Shown in pieces: positions 53,571-64,000 of a stretch of DNA of 64,000 nucleotides (positions within the stretch are counted from its first letter, which is position 1; each line of letters starts with the position of its first letter). The DNA comes from Thalassia testudinum (Eukaryota > Streptophyta > Magnoliopsida > Alismatales > Hydrocharitaceae), in NCBI GenBank assembly GCA_037157565.1, contig JAZHRO010000022.1:7502001-7566000 (forward strand), given 5' to 3'. The notes under the pieces are model-generated. The model was not told the DNA's origin and ran no database searches. It saw only the letters and a list, made by a program, of their open reading frames with translations. The position numbers and the translations under genes were made by a program.

Positions 53571-54928
53571 AACACCTCCTGAATACACCCACTGTTACGC
53601 ACACAGTGTGCCCTAGGCGCACGGCCATAGGCACTCTCACGTCTCGCCGACCACCTCTGCACACTCGCCACAACTTGGCGAACCTCCCTGAGCCTTTTGA
53701 CGTGGCCGCAAGGCCGTTTTAGTGTTTTCAGGACCCAGGTGCTCGCCGCCATTGTCGAGCAAGTTGAAGCTGCTTCGCGAGCTTCTTCAGGTCCATCCGC
53801 TCCAGGTGTAAGCCCCAGGCGACGCGGAATTGAGGCGCGAGCGTGTCCAGGTCTTCAATTGGGGTCGTAAGCCTCGGCTGCTGCCCCAAATCGCTCGAGC
53901 CTCCTGCCTGCAGACACACGAAGCAGCAGGTGGGACTTTAGTCCCACCTCGGAAGTGTGTGGGCACGCACCCACACATAAGTTGAAATAGTGTTCCTGGC
54001 TTATCGCCTCGAAACACTGGGGTGAGGTCCCTCGCCCTCACTCACCGGGTCTCGTCCGCGGCACTGCCCACGTGGACCTGACCTGCGACCTGATTACCCT
54101 GATTCGTGCACTCCTCATGCACCACACACACGCCGGTGCGCTTGGACCCGGGCACATGACCCGACCCAATTACCCGGCTCTGGTAGAGAGTACCAAAGAG
54201 AGATTCAGAGAGAGAGACGCGGGAAAGGGTAGGGGTAGGTTTTGCGTTCGCATGTGTGCAGGGAGCAGGTGAGGAAGAGAAGGAAGGGAAGCGACGAAGA
54301 CTTGGCTGCAAGGAGAAGAAGAAGAAAGAAGAAGGTGAGGACTTAGCCGCAAAGCAAAGAGGAAAGAAGAAGGTGAAGGAGAAGCCGCAGCAAGGAGAAG
54401 AAGAGGAAGAAGCTGAAGCTAGGAAGGAGGAAAGCTAAAGATAGAAGAAAGAGAAGAGCCGCAGTAGCCGAAGAAGAAAGAAGAAGAAGAGAAGACAACA
54501 GAAGAAAAGAAGCCAAGGAGGAGCTGCTGCAGAAGGAAGGAGGAGGCACTGTAGCAATAGGGTCGATAAGGCATCTGATTCAGAGAATCAGATGTCTGAA
54601 AAAGGGAAAGGCAGAAAAGGAAAAAAGAAAGAGAAAGAAAAGAATCGCAGCTGCAGAAAGAAAAGAAGCACAGTGCGAGAAGAGAGAAGAAGAAGAAGCC
54701 AAGAGAAATGAGAGAAGAAGAAAAAGAGAAATTTTTACTCACTCTCTCTCTCTTAAATATTTGTAACAGTATTGTGAACTTATATGTTTCTAGAATGATG
54801 TGTGATCCCTGAGTTCGACCTCGGGATAATCTAAATCTCGAGTAATAAATAAATTAAACTGGTGATCGTTTTTTGCAATATACTGCAACGAATATATCAT
54901 TAAAACACCGCGAACGACGAGCCGGCCA
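53571..54928 (+). repeat. Element B 5' LTR, right part
   Basis: Resumes with AACAC, the second copy of element A's target duplication. Includes the purine tract at 54256-54740 with a 12-bp hairpin at 54570-54596, AATAAATAAAT near 54845 and the U5 motif CCTGAGTTCGACCTCGGG near 54810. The end at about 54928 (CCGGCCA) is inferred, since the 3' LTR end is outside the window. Confidence 0.88.
54570..54596 (+). ncRNA. Candidate structured element in LTR of B
   Basis: GGCATCTGATTC (54570-54581) pairs with GAATCAGATGTC (54585-54596) around AGA, 12 bp with one G-U. It is positionally homologous to the hairpins in A and D. Confidence 0.55.
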
Positions 54929-54933
54929 GTTTT

Positions 54934-54951
54934 TGACGCCGTTGCCGGGGA
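54934..54951 (+). other. Element B primer binding site (tRNA-Asp)
   Basis: TGACGCCGTTGCCGGGGA has one mismatch to the tRNA-Asp complement (G to A at position 3). Confidence 0.88.
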
Positions 54952-55655
54952 GCAACGGACATTTTAGAAGCTATTAATTCACAATTTCTGATTTACTATT
55001 GGCCTAATCTCTTCTCTTTTTGTGCAGGCACAGGAAATCAAGAAGGAGCAAGTAGCCGCACAACAACCACACTAAGGGACAGGTAATTTTCTATCCTCTC
55101 TTTTGAACTCCTAAAATTCTAAAAGAGGAAGAAAAAGAAAAAAAGGCAATTTAGGAATAACCTGTCCTTCGTACATAGTAAATTGCAAAAGTTGCCTGTT
55201 TTCCAATTTCAAACACATTCTATCTGTTCATCCACTAAAGGTATTTAGGGCTAAAACCCTCTTGCTTGAGCCCTAATTACCTAATCTTGAGGCAACTAAT
55301 TGGACCAATTAGAGCCAACTTAAGACTCAAAGCTAGGGTTTTAGAGATACACTTTTTAGTCAAGAATTGAGAACTCCCAAAAGAAGTGTGCCTAAGCCAT
55401 TGCTCGAAAACATTTATCAAGAGAAACCCTAAGCAATTCGGCTCTTAAGTCACTTGAACCTTAAAAGACATGACCTAATAAGCTCTCACAGGAACTAATA
55501 GGTGAATTTGATCCCTTGGATCAACCAACCTTTAAATTAGGTCACTCTTTGCACTCAAAAGGATAAAGTTCAAGTGAAACTCTAAGCACCTTGATCCTAA
55601 CTAAAAGTGGTAGATTTAAGAGGTCAAGGTCCCCATTCTGGTTTACTTGGAATCT

Positions 55656-55771
55656 CAGTGACAAGAGAGGTCGGGTGGGGGAAACCCTGTAACCCGTGGG
55701 GACGCTCTACCGTGTAGGGGTCTTTGCGGGACTCACCCTCTCTGGCTGCCTAGGTAATTCTCAGGTGGATG
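55656..55771 (+). ncRNA. Conserved leader block before gag of B
   Basis: Almost identical to 33395-33510 of element A: in the core from GTGACAAGAG to the CTCTCTGGCTGCC end I see a single difference (CGCGGG versus TGCGGG). The closing pair AGAGAG...GGTG with CACCCTCTCT is kept. Confidence 0.5.
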
Positions 55772-55879
55772 ACCTTTTGATTAAGGGGTATCATCTGCCC
55801 CGAACTTCTATAGTCACCCAACATTTTGGGTGTCTTAATTGGGTCCAGCACTTGCTAACCTCGTCTAATCCATCAGTGC

Positions 55880-57885
55880 ATGTTTGGTAGGAGGTCCTTG
55901 AAACCTCCTCTAGAAATTCACTCTCCCCGAGGCCGAGCCTCGGTACCCTTGTTTGTGCAACCAACTCTTCACATAGACCTCTCCTCTGATTCTGAACCCA
56001 ACTCACCCTCTTCTTCCACAATGGCTCAGCCAGTTGAGGAAGAGAATAATCTTGAGCACCAGCTCCAGCGACTCGATGACCTTTTCCCGAACTTCATGAA
56101 CCCACCACAGCGTCCCTTGATGCGATATCACTATAATCCCGCTACGGTGGCAATTGAGCCTCGAGTCAGAATCCTGACTGGAGGACCTGATTCTGAATTG
56201 AAGCCCAACATGATTTATGCCATACCTAAATTCCATGGGCTTAATTCTGAAGACCCCTTTCAGCACATCAAACAGCTAAAGCATCTGGCCCAGACTTTCG
56301 GGTCAGATGCGCATAATCGGGATATCTTACTCATGAAGATGTTCTGTTTCTCCCTTATGGACAAGGCAGCCCATTGGTATCAGACCCAGACCCGTCCGAT
56401 CAACACTTGGGAGGAACTTCAGTCCGAGTTCTTGAAAAAGTTCTTCCCTGTTGGTCGGACCAATGCCTTGCGCCATCAGATTACCCACTTCACGCAACAG
56501 ATGGGAGAACCTCTTCATGAGGCATGGGATCGTTTTCAGGATCTCATGAGAAAGTGCCCCCATCACGGAGTTCCTAAATGGGAACAAGTCCAGTTTTTTT
56601 ACTAGGGACTCCGTAAGGATATTAGACCGGTCGTCAATGCAACTTGCGGAGGGAATATCATGGGTCAACATGAGGACACCGTGTGGGAGATTCTCGAGAA
56701 TATGTGCGAGAACTCCATCAACAATGACTCAATGGGACTATTCGACAGGACGAATACCCGCGCAGTGACGAACCTTAGGGGAGCACATGAGACGTAGGGC
56801 CTGTCCACATCAGTCGACTTGGAATTAATGGCTAGTCGATTGGACAAGGTCTCTATTATTGAGAAGGTGGATGAGCTGACTCAACATTTGCAGCGAGTCA
56901 CCTCTGCGCAGAACTCCTTCGCATAGCCTCCTCTCACACGGGAGACTGTGCAGAACATTTTCCACCGACCTTCTCTCGGGGTGGACTCATATCCACCCCC
57001 ATCTGACTCTAGGATCGGAGGAACCTCCGATCCTTTTTATTCTTGTCGGGGGAACTCTACTCGCCCATTCCCTGACTTTCCTGAGGCTCCTCAGACCTGC
57101 GAGGACCTCAACGCCATCCACAATGACCCATTCTCCATACCTACAATCCTGGATGGTGAAACCATCCCAATTTCCAGTGGGCGGGAAATTCCCAGAATCC
57201 CAGGCCACCTTTGCAGCCCCGTCCACAAGTACCTCATCCTTACCAGCCGCCTCAGCCTCGGTCCAACCCCACTTATCCATCCGGGCCAAACCAAGACCAG
57301 ATGTCCCTCATCCTCCAAACTTTAGGTGACATTCAGAGAACGAATGCGGCTATTCAAAAGCAACACAAGGACGAAATCACAGAGGTCCAAAATCAACTGG
57401 CCCAGTTGGCAAATTCTCGCCAACCAGGCACGCTTCCTTCTCAGCCTCTACCTAACCCTAATAGCGTGCCGACCTAGTGGCGCGTTATGAACCCAAACCA
57501 GGGCCAAGCACACATGGTTTATCAGGCCCCTTCTATTCCTTCACCTAACGGGATGGAAGCTTCAACTTCTTATGCAGGTTATCAATAGCAGTAGCCCATT
57601 CTACCAACCCTCAACCAGAACCTGGCATGACTTAACTCTGTAACAACCCGTAGTGGTAAGGAAACCCAAGATCCACCTTATCCAGACCACTCCAAGCCTG
57701 GTAGTGACCCATATCATAGGGTAGACATCCAAGATGTTCCTATCCCTGTCCCAGATCGAATACCTGGACCTATCATAGAGGAACCAACCAAGGTTCCATT
57801 TCCCGAGGCCTTGACCAAGGGAAAGAAGACAACCAAACTCGTGGCTCCTGTGGAGGACCTGGTCAAGCTCTTTGAGCAGGTCTAA
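55880..57885 (+). pseudogene. Element B gag, with nonsense codons
   Basis: Starts MFGRRSLKPPLEIHS and is collinear with gag of A, without the element C insertion: FHGLNSEDPFQHIKQLKHL, FSLMDKAAHWY, EPLHEAWDRFQDLM, QTCEDLNAI. Stops include TAG 56603, 56795, 56934, the shared TAG near 57475 and one near 57588, each against a sense codon in A except the shared one. The uninterrupted junction near 56895 confirms the insertion site of element C in A. Confidence 0.9.
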
Positions 57886-57897
57886 ATAAACATCCCT

Positions 57898-60800
57898 TTG
57901 ATGGTTGCGATCTGCCACATACCGGCTTATGCACGATTTTTGAAAAACATGTGTACACCTCAGCGTAAGCCGAGAACGAAGAGTGGGAGTCCAATTGTAC
58001 TGTCAGAGCAAGCCAGCTCTGTAATCCTGAGTAGACTCCCACCCGAGGCAAAAGACCCAGGCACTCCCCTCATTTCATGTAAGATCGGTGAAACCCAGTT
58101 CGACAGAGCATTGTTAGACTTAGGTGCTTTCATAAACTTGATACCCACATCCTTACTCAACCACCTAGAAGAATCTGAGCTAAAATCGACCGAGGTGACA
58201 CTACAGTTAGCAGATCGATCTATCAAGTCACCAAAAGGGATTCTTGAGGATGTTATTGTAAGGGTACGAGATTTCTACTTCCCTGTAAACTTCATAGTCT
58301 TAGATATGGATGCACCTGAGAACCCAAGGGATACACCAATCATTCTAGGGAGACCTTTCCTGGCCACTGCAAGGGCCAACATAAGTTGTGAGGAGGACCA
58401 AATAGAACTAAAATTTCGGAACCAGATTCTCAAAATCGATATCTTTAAGGCCCAACAAGGAATTAATTGCGGTGTCATTGAATAAATCTATGATATTAGG
58501 GCCGTGGTTGATGAACCACAACTTGGGGACAACATGATCATTCCTCATCAACCACAAGAGGATCTTGAACCACAATTAGAGGAGGTAGACATTGAGATAG
58601 ACAAACCCATAACTCCTACCCTTGTACCTCACACTCACTCTGCTGCTGCTAATAACCCCATTCTTGAACTCAAACTCCTTCCCGACCATTTAAAATATGT
58701 CTTCTTGGGTTTTAATCAGACATTTCCTATGATTATAAACTCTAGACTCACACTTGATTAGGAATCCCGTCTGATTATTGTTCTCCAGCAATATCGCAGG
58801 GCCATTGGTTGGACTCTCGATGATTTGACTAGATAAGTCCCTCTTATTGCACACACCATATTTATTCTGAAGAGGGCACACGACCTTCCCGTGAAATGTA
58901 GAGACGTTTGAATCCCAATCTGCAGGAGGTCATGAAAAAGGAGATCATTAAGTGGTTAGATGCATGGATCATCTACCCGATCTTCGACAGTCGTTGGGTG
59001 AGCCCAATCCAGGTTGTGCCTAAGAAGGCAGGGCTTACCACCATTACGACTGAAATCGGAGAAGTCATACCCACCCGTATAGCCAACGCGTGGAGAGTCT
59101 GCATAGATTACCGAAGACTCAATTCCTCCACGAAGAAGGATCATTTTCCACTACCATTTATTGATCAGATTCTCGAGAAATTAGTGGGAAATAGATTCTT
59201 CTGCTTTCTTGACGGGTACTCCGGTTATAACCAAGTGGCAATTCATCCTGAGGACCAAGAGAAGACCACATTTACCTGCCCCTTCGGGATGTACACGTTT
59301 CGAAGGATGCCTTTCGGTCTCTGCAATGCACCCTCGACTTTTCAGTGGTGCATGCTTGCCATATTCTCTGATATGGTAGGTGATTATCTGGAAGTCTTCA
59401 TGGATGACTTCTCAGTTTTCGGGGAATCATTTGATGATTGCCTCCAGCACTTGGTTCATATACTCAGGCATTGCATTGACGTAAATCTGGTTCTTTCCTG
59501 GGAAAAGAGCCACTTTATGGTGCCTGAGGGGATTGTCCTAGGACATTTAATTTCTAAGAAAGGCATCCAAGTGGATCGAGCCAAGGTTGATCTGATTTCT
59601 CGACTTCCTATGCCTAGATCGATCAGGGACATCCGTTCTTTTCTGAGGCACGTCGATTTTTACCGTCGTTTCATCCCTGATTTCTCGAAAATCACGTGCC
59701 CCCTGACTACTCTTCTCTCCAAGGATGTACCCTTTGAAATTTCCAAGGAATGTACTTAAGCTTTTGAGAGCCTTCGTGATCAAGTCACCCAAGCCCCGAT
59801 CCTACAGTCTCCTGATTGGTCTCAACCCTTTGAGATCATGTGCGATGCATCTGACTTCGCTACAGGAGCGATTCTGGGGCAGAAGATTGACAGAAAATCT
59901 GTGGTCATCTACTACGCTAGCAAGACACTTGATGAGGCTCAGCATAACTACACAGTTATGGAGAAAGAGCTGCTAGCCGTAGTATTTGCCCTCGAAAAAT
60001 TTTGATCTTATCTCCTGGGTTCCCACGTCATCATCTACTCGGATCACACTACTGTGAGGCATCTCCTTGCTAAGAAGGACGCGAAGCCTCGATTAATACG
60101 ATGGATCTTGCTACTGCAAGAATTCGACCTTGAGATTCACGACAAGGCGGGAAGACAGAATGTGGTAGCTGATCATTTGTCTCGCCTTCCTTTTGAAATC
60201 ATCAACCCTTCTGGACCTATCACGGAGCATTTTCCTGATGAGCACCTATTGACTATTGGTACTAGGCTTCCATGGTTTGCTGATATAGTAAACTACTTGG
60301 CATCTCATCAGATCCCGTTTGATTGGACAAAAGCCAAGAAAGACAAGTTACGCTCTGATGCCAAGTACTACATCTGGGAAGATCCGTACCTTTTCCGCAT
60401 AGGTGCTGACCAAGTAATCCGGCGATGTGTCCCGGAGGACGAAATCAACAACATTCTCTCCTACCATGACCAGGCATGCGGTGGCCACTTCTCTGGGCGC
60501 AAAACTGCATCAAAAATCCTCCAATGTGGCTTTTACTGGCCCACTATCTTCAAAGACACATACAGACACTGTAAGGCATGCAGTCGTTGCCAAACATTGG
60601 GCAACATGAGTCACCGCGACATGATGCCTTTGCAGCCGATTCTTGTATGTGAGATCTTCGATATTTGGGGGATTGATTTTATGGGCTCCTTTCTTGTTTC
60701 AGAAGGCTTCAAGTACATTTTACTCGCAGTAGACTACGTGTCCAAATGGATCGAAGCTATTCCAACCTGAACCTATGATCATATGATTGTCATCAAATTC

Positions 60801-61550
60801 ATTCATCAGAATATCTTTTCACGGTTCGGGATTCCTCGTGCAATCATCTCTAACGGAGGGACCCATTTCACCAATGCTCACTTCAGGTCACTGATGACCA
60901 AATACGGGGTGTCTCACCGAATCTCTACTCCTTACCACCCCCAAACTAATGGTCTAGCTGAGCTATCAAATCGGGAGATCAAGAAAATCCTACAGGTTAC
61001 TGTTCGACCTGATAGGAAGGATTGGTCATCCTGACTTCCGGAAGCTTTGTGGGCCGCCCACAAGACCCAACTAGGCATGTCTCCCTTCAGATTGGTGTAC
61101 GGGAATGCATGTCACCTTCCCGTCGAACTAGAGCGTAAAGCCTATTGGGCAGTATGGAACTGCAACTCAGATCTTTCTAAGGTGGGAACCCACAGAAAGC
61201 TTCAGATAAGCGAGATTGATGAACTACGTCTTTATGCATATGAGAACTCACGAATCTATAAAGAGCGGGTTAAAGCCTTTCATGACAGGCATATATCTAG
61301 AAAGATCTTCCACCCTGGTCAGAAGGTCCTACTCTTCGATGCCCGACTCAAACTCTTCCCTAGGAAACTGCGATCCAAGTGGGTTGGACCATATCTCGTC
61401 CGACAAATTTTTGGAAATGGAGCCGTCGAAATCAGTCCTCTCAGCCACGATTCCGAACCTTTCATCGTGAACGTTCAGAGACTCAAACCGTTCATTGACG
61501 TAACCAGTACAGATTTGGCTGAGTCATCATTTATCCTCCATTCTCCTTGA
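57898..61550 (+). pseudogene. Element B pol, with nonsense codons and small indels
   Basis: Protease DLGAF (DLGAS in A, near 58115) and RT with catalytic FMDD (near 59400) are present. RNase H is uninterrupted, showing the pre-insertion state of solo LTR D near 60060. The integrase zinc site and the first core Asp (IDFMG, about 60675) are present, but the second is Asn (ISNGG, codon 60852-60854). Stops are TAA 58483, TAG 58759, TAG 58899, TAA about 59757, TGA 60003, TGA 60768 and TGA 61032. There is a 1-nt deletion near 58835 and a 9-nt deletion near 61050. It is inactive. Confidence 0.92.
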
Positions 61551-63094
61551 GCTTATTGCGCCCAGCCGATGGCGTAAAACTCAGCGCTTAACGGGAGGCA
61601 GCCCGTCATTCTTTCTGAAAAATCCGAAACCTTTTCTGACACCTCTTTGCACTTTAGGTTCATCCTTTAGGATAGCCGACTCCACTTCAGGTACTCGTAC
61701 CTGAGATTAGAAATCATCCGCAATAGTCACCTCGACCCATCTACTCACCAAATACCTGTCCTAATGCATGAACCAAGCTAAATAAAAACCCACCTAATTT
61801 ACAATGAGGACATTGCAAATCTTAGGCATGGGGGGTATGAAAGTGCAAAATGAATAAAAACTCATAAGAAAAGGTTTCAACATAAAAAAAAAAAAATGGA
61901 AAGGAGGGAAGGATTCTTGTGGATTTTACAAAAGGAGGGGGAGAAAAAGAGCTAAATGATAAAAATGAGCACAAAATGAAAGAAAAGAGATAGTCATTAG
62001 TAAAAAATTAAGGAATTAACGTAAGTTCTAGACCACATTAAGGAAAAGAAAAAGGAAAGTGCACAACAAGATTAGTAAGAACGTAAACCTTAGGCATTCT
62101 TGGATAGACTCTTAGTACCCATTAAGATCTAGATACTCCTCAAGAGGTTGAGGAAAATGAAAAGCTTAAGGATTAGGTCCAAGGCTTAGGGAGTATTTGG
62201 CCTCGTTGACTGACTTTTGGTTTACGGGACTCAGTAACCTAATCACCCAAATTCACACACACAGTTTGGTTCAGTAAGCATAAGTATCAAAATCATGTAG
62301 AAGTGTCTCAAATGTTCTAAAAAGTCACCAAGATTAGGAGCAGTTGATAAATACAAGTTGATTTGAACGAGTTCTCGATATGGAGAGGTGGGAAATTCCC
62401 CTCAAAGATGCGTAACAACATATCATCTCCTCAGTGCTTGTCTCTTAGGATATTTACATATCCTACTAGGGACATGTAAGCACTTTCCCGGTTCAGATTC
62501 CATGGATGGCATTATCACGAAGTGTCAATTGCCAGGGTCTGAATTCGGCCACGGAACATCATGGACAGAATTATCTCAAAATCTTGAAAGCCAGGGTTCT
62601 GGGGGTTACCATGGGTGGTGCTATCTCGAAGCATCGACTGCCAGGGACCCTTGAGGATTGATGATGGGGACAAAGAATTCGATACAGATCGTGTTGTGAA
62701 GCCAATCCTAACCTAGAATTAAAAAGAAAAGAGAGAGAAAACTCTCCAAACATATAAATCTTCTGTCTCTCTCTTACAAAACGCATTGCAAACTAAACCA
62801 AGGCTAAAAATATCTCAGGCACGGGTGCTTTAACCACAGAGTCCAATAAACTTTGAGTCAGTTCCTGTAGGCCTTAAAAACCTCTGCCAAGGACTGAAGC
62901 TAAAGCTAGACAGATCTGGATCTTGGTTGGTACTATGGTACCTTTTAGGCCTATGATTGGCATTTTGACCTAATTAGGGATACGAGAGGAAAAGCACTTA
63001 TCAAAACATGATGGAAGAAGTTCATGGTCTAGAACAATGGTTAAAACCTTAAATTTTTTTGCTAAGGGGCTAGCAAAAGCTAGACATGGGGGTA
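61551..63094 (+). other. 3' noncoding region of element B
   Basis: Same layout as in A: conserved motif at 61571-61605, hairpin CAATGAGGACATTG at 61802-61815, internal purine tract GGCATGGGGGG at 61825-61835, and the true tract ACATGGGGGTA ending at 63094. There is no env-like frame. Confidence 0.8.
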
Positions 63095-64000
63095 TGATGA
63101 GAGCCTCATCATGAGTCCTAACTAGCACATTTTGACCTAAATAAGTACACAAAAGCTCCTACAAAACCCAAGGGGAAGCCTAAAAAAAAGAAATATAAAT
63201 CTGAATATAAAGTAACACACAAGGGGTAAACCTGTAATTTTACCAATGCAGTTCACAAACGGGATGTCTAAGGGTCTAAACACAGGTCAAATGGGCTTAA
63301 CAAAAGAGAAAGTGGGGTGATTTGATCTGAAAAGAGTTATAGCAATTTCTAGGAATTAAATGACATTCTGTAACCCTAAAAATAAATCCGCTTTAATTCA
63401 CGAAGTTCCTGGCAATATAGAAGTCAAATAAACCCCCTAAAATTCATGAAAAAACATCCCTTAAGGTTTAGAACCTTCAATTTGACCAGTGGAACCTGTC
63501 TTGACCTAAATTGAGAACCATACCTAATTTTTAACCTAATTTGGATTTTTGTGCAAATTTACCGATCAAACGTGGTCAAACCTAAAATCAAACTTCGCCA
63601 TTAGATTCCTTAGGTCCAAATTAGGTTTATACCAAAATTTGGACCTAAGGGAAGGCCATCTTGACCTACTTTACAAATTGGTCATTTTGAATTACTTTTC
63701 GACTCTTATCTTTTTGAACCCTTGCATTTTGCCCCCCAGCTTCCCTTTCGTTCTTTATAGAACGGTCCCTCTGCCACCCCACGCAGCTGCCCATACCTTC
63801 GGCGACCTTGCGCGGAGGATGGCGTCGTGCAGTGTATGGGAGCTACTCTCAGAAACGAAAGGGAGGTTCCCTGCGTCGTCCTCTTTCGCAGGAACCCCCT
63901 CCCATGTCCTGCCATTGCCCACTCCTCTCGTGCGAACGCGCGAGAGGAATGGGTCTCAATTTCCGGCCAACTCCGATAAGGTCTCCACGATCTCTCCTCG
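63095..64000 (+). repeat. Element B 3' LTR, cut by the window end
   Basis: Begins TGATGAGAGCCTCATCATG and follows 28291-29200 closely. Its continuation, the second copy of AGACC and the rest of E's 3' LTR are expected downstream. Confidence 0.92.

Larger units (their letters stand above)
28291..64000 (+). mobile_element. Element B: Athila-like Ty3/gypsy, dead, 5' LTR interrupted by element A
   Basis: The 5' LTR is split: 28291-29746 and 53571-54928. The primer site is at 54934-54951, the leader to 55879, gag at 55880-57885, pol at about 57898-61550, a 3' noncoding region to 63094, and the 3' LTR starts at 63095 and leaves the window. The element was inserted into E's 3' LTR. LTR ends, primer site, protease and RT place it in the same Athila-like clade as A. 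Many stops and a few indels inactivate it. Confidence 0.93.

Overview
This is a repeat-dominated stretch of a plant nuclear genome, almost certainly a large-genome angiosperm. The evidence is spliced plant genes (a MAP65-3-type exon series and the last exon of a TPK-type K+ channel), plant-type Ty1/copia, chromovirus and Athila-type Ty3/gypsy retrotransposons, and AT-rich introns. I cannot name a species. No complete, intact host gene is visible.

Layout. 1-5.5 kb: eight exons of a MAP65-3-like gene (+), carrying nonsense codons and frameshifts and lacking the C-terminal part; a degenerate tRNA-Gly-like gene; a CACTA-like remnant; and the last exon of a TPK gene (-). 5.6-10.3 kb: a copia element (-) with 158-bp LTRs and target-site duplication (TSD) CTTTT. 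10.3-14.4 kb: two members of one short non-autonomous LTR family in opposite orientation (TSDs AAGTT and AGTTC). 14.4-18.4 kb: old decayed sequence with a dead copia integrase (-) and a 330-bp Mutator-like MITE with a 9-bp TSD.

18.4-64 kb is a nest of LTR elements. Element E, a chromodomain (Tekay/Del-like) Ty3/gypsy element, starts at 18368. Its 3' LTR is cut at 28290 by element B (Athila-like). B's 5' LTR is cut at 29746 by element A (same Athila-like clade, 29747-53570, TSD AACAC). A is itself cut by element C (34657-41676, minus orientation, TSD GCCAC, non-autonomous) in gag and by a solo LTR D (44851-47563, near-perfect 5-bp TSD) in RNase H. Insertion order is therefore E, then B, then A, then C and D. 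B's 3' LTR starts at 63095 and runs off the window; the rest of E's 3' LTR must lie beyond.

Of the coding regions, only A's pol looks recently functional: intact protease-RT in one block and intact RNase H tail-integrase in another. E and B are dead, and nearly all their nonsense codons are what C-to-T or G-to-A transitions make (CAG to TAG, CGA to TGA, TGG to TAG), the expected trace of cytosine methylation.

The most interesting signals are non-coding: (i) a hairpin in the purine-rich part of the LTR that keeps pairing by compensatory changes in A, B and D; (ii) a tRNA-like Pol III A-box/B-box module plus four perfect or near-perfect hairpins in the LTR of element C; (iii) an almost unchanged ~115-bp leader block before gag in A and B; (iv) a second internal polypurine tract with a conserved preceding hairpin, about 1.2-1.3 kb before the real one in A, B and C; and (v) a conserved motif after pol shared even by the pol-less element C.
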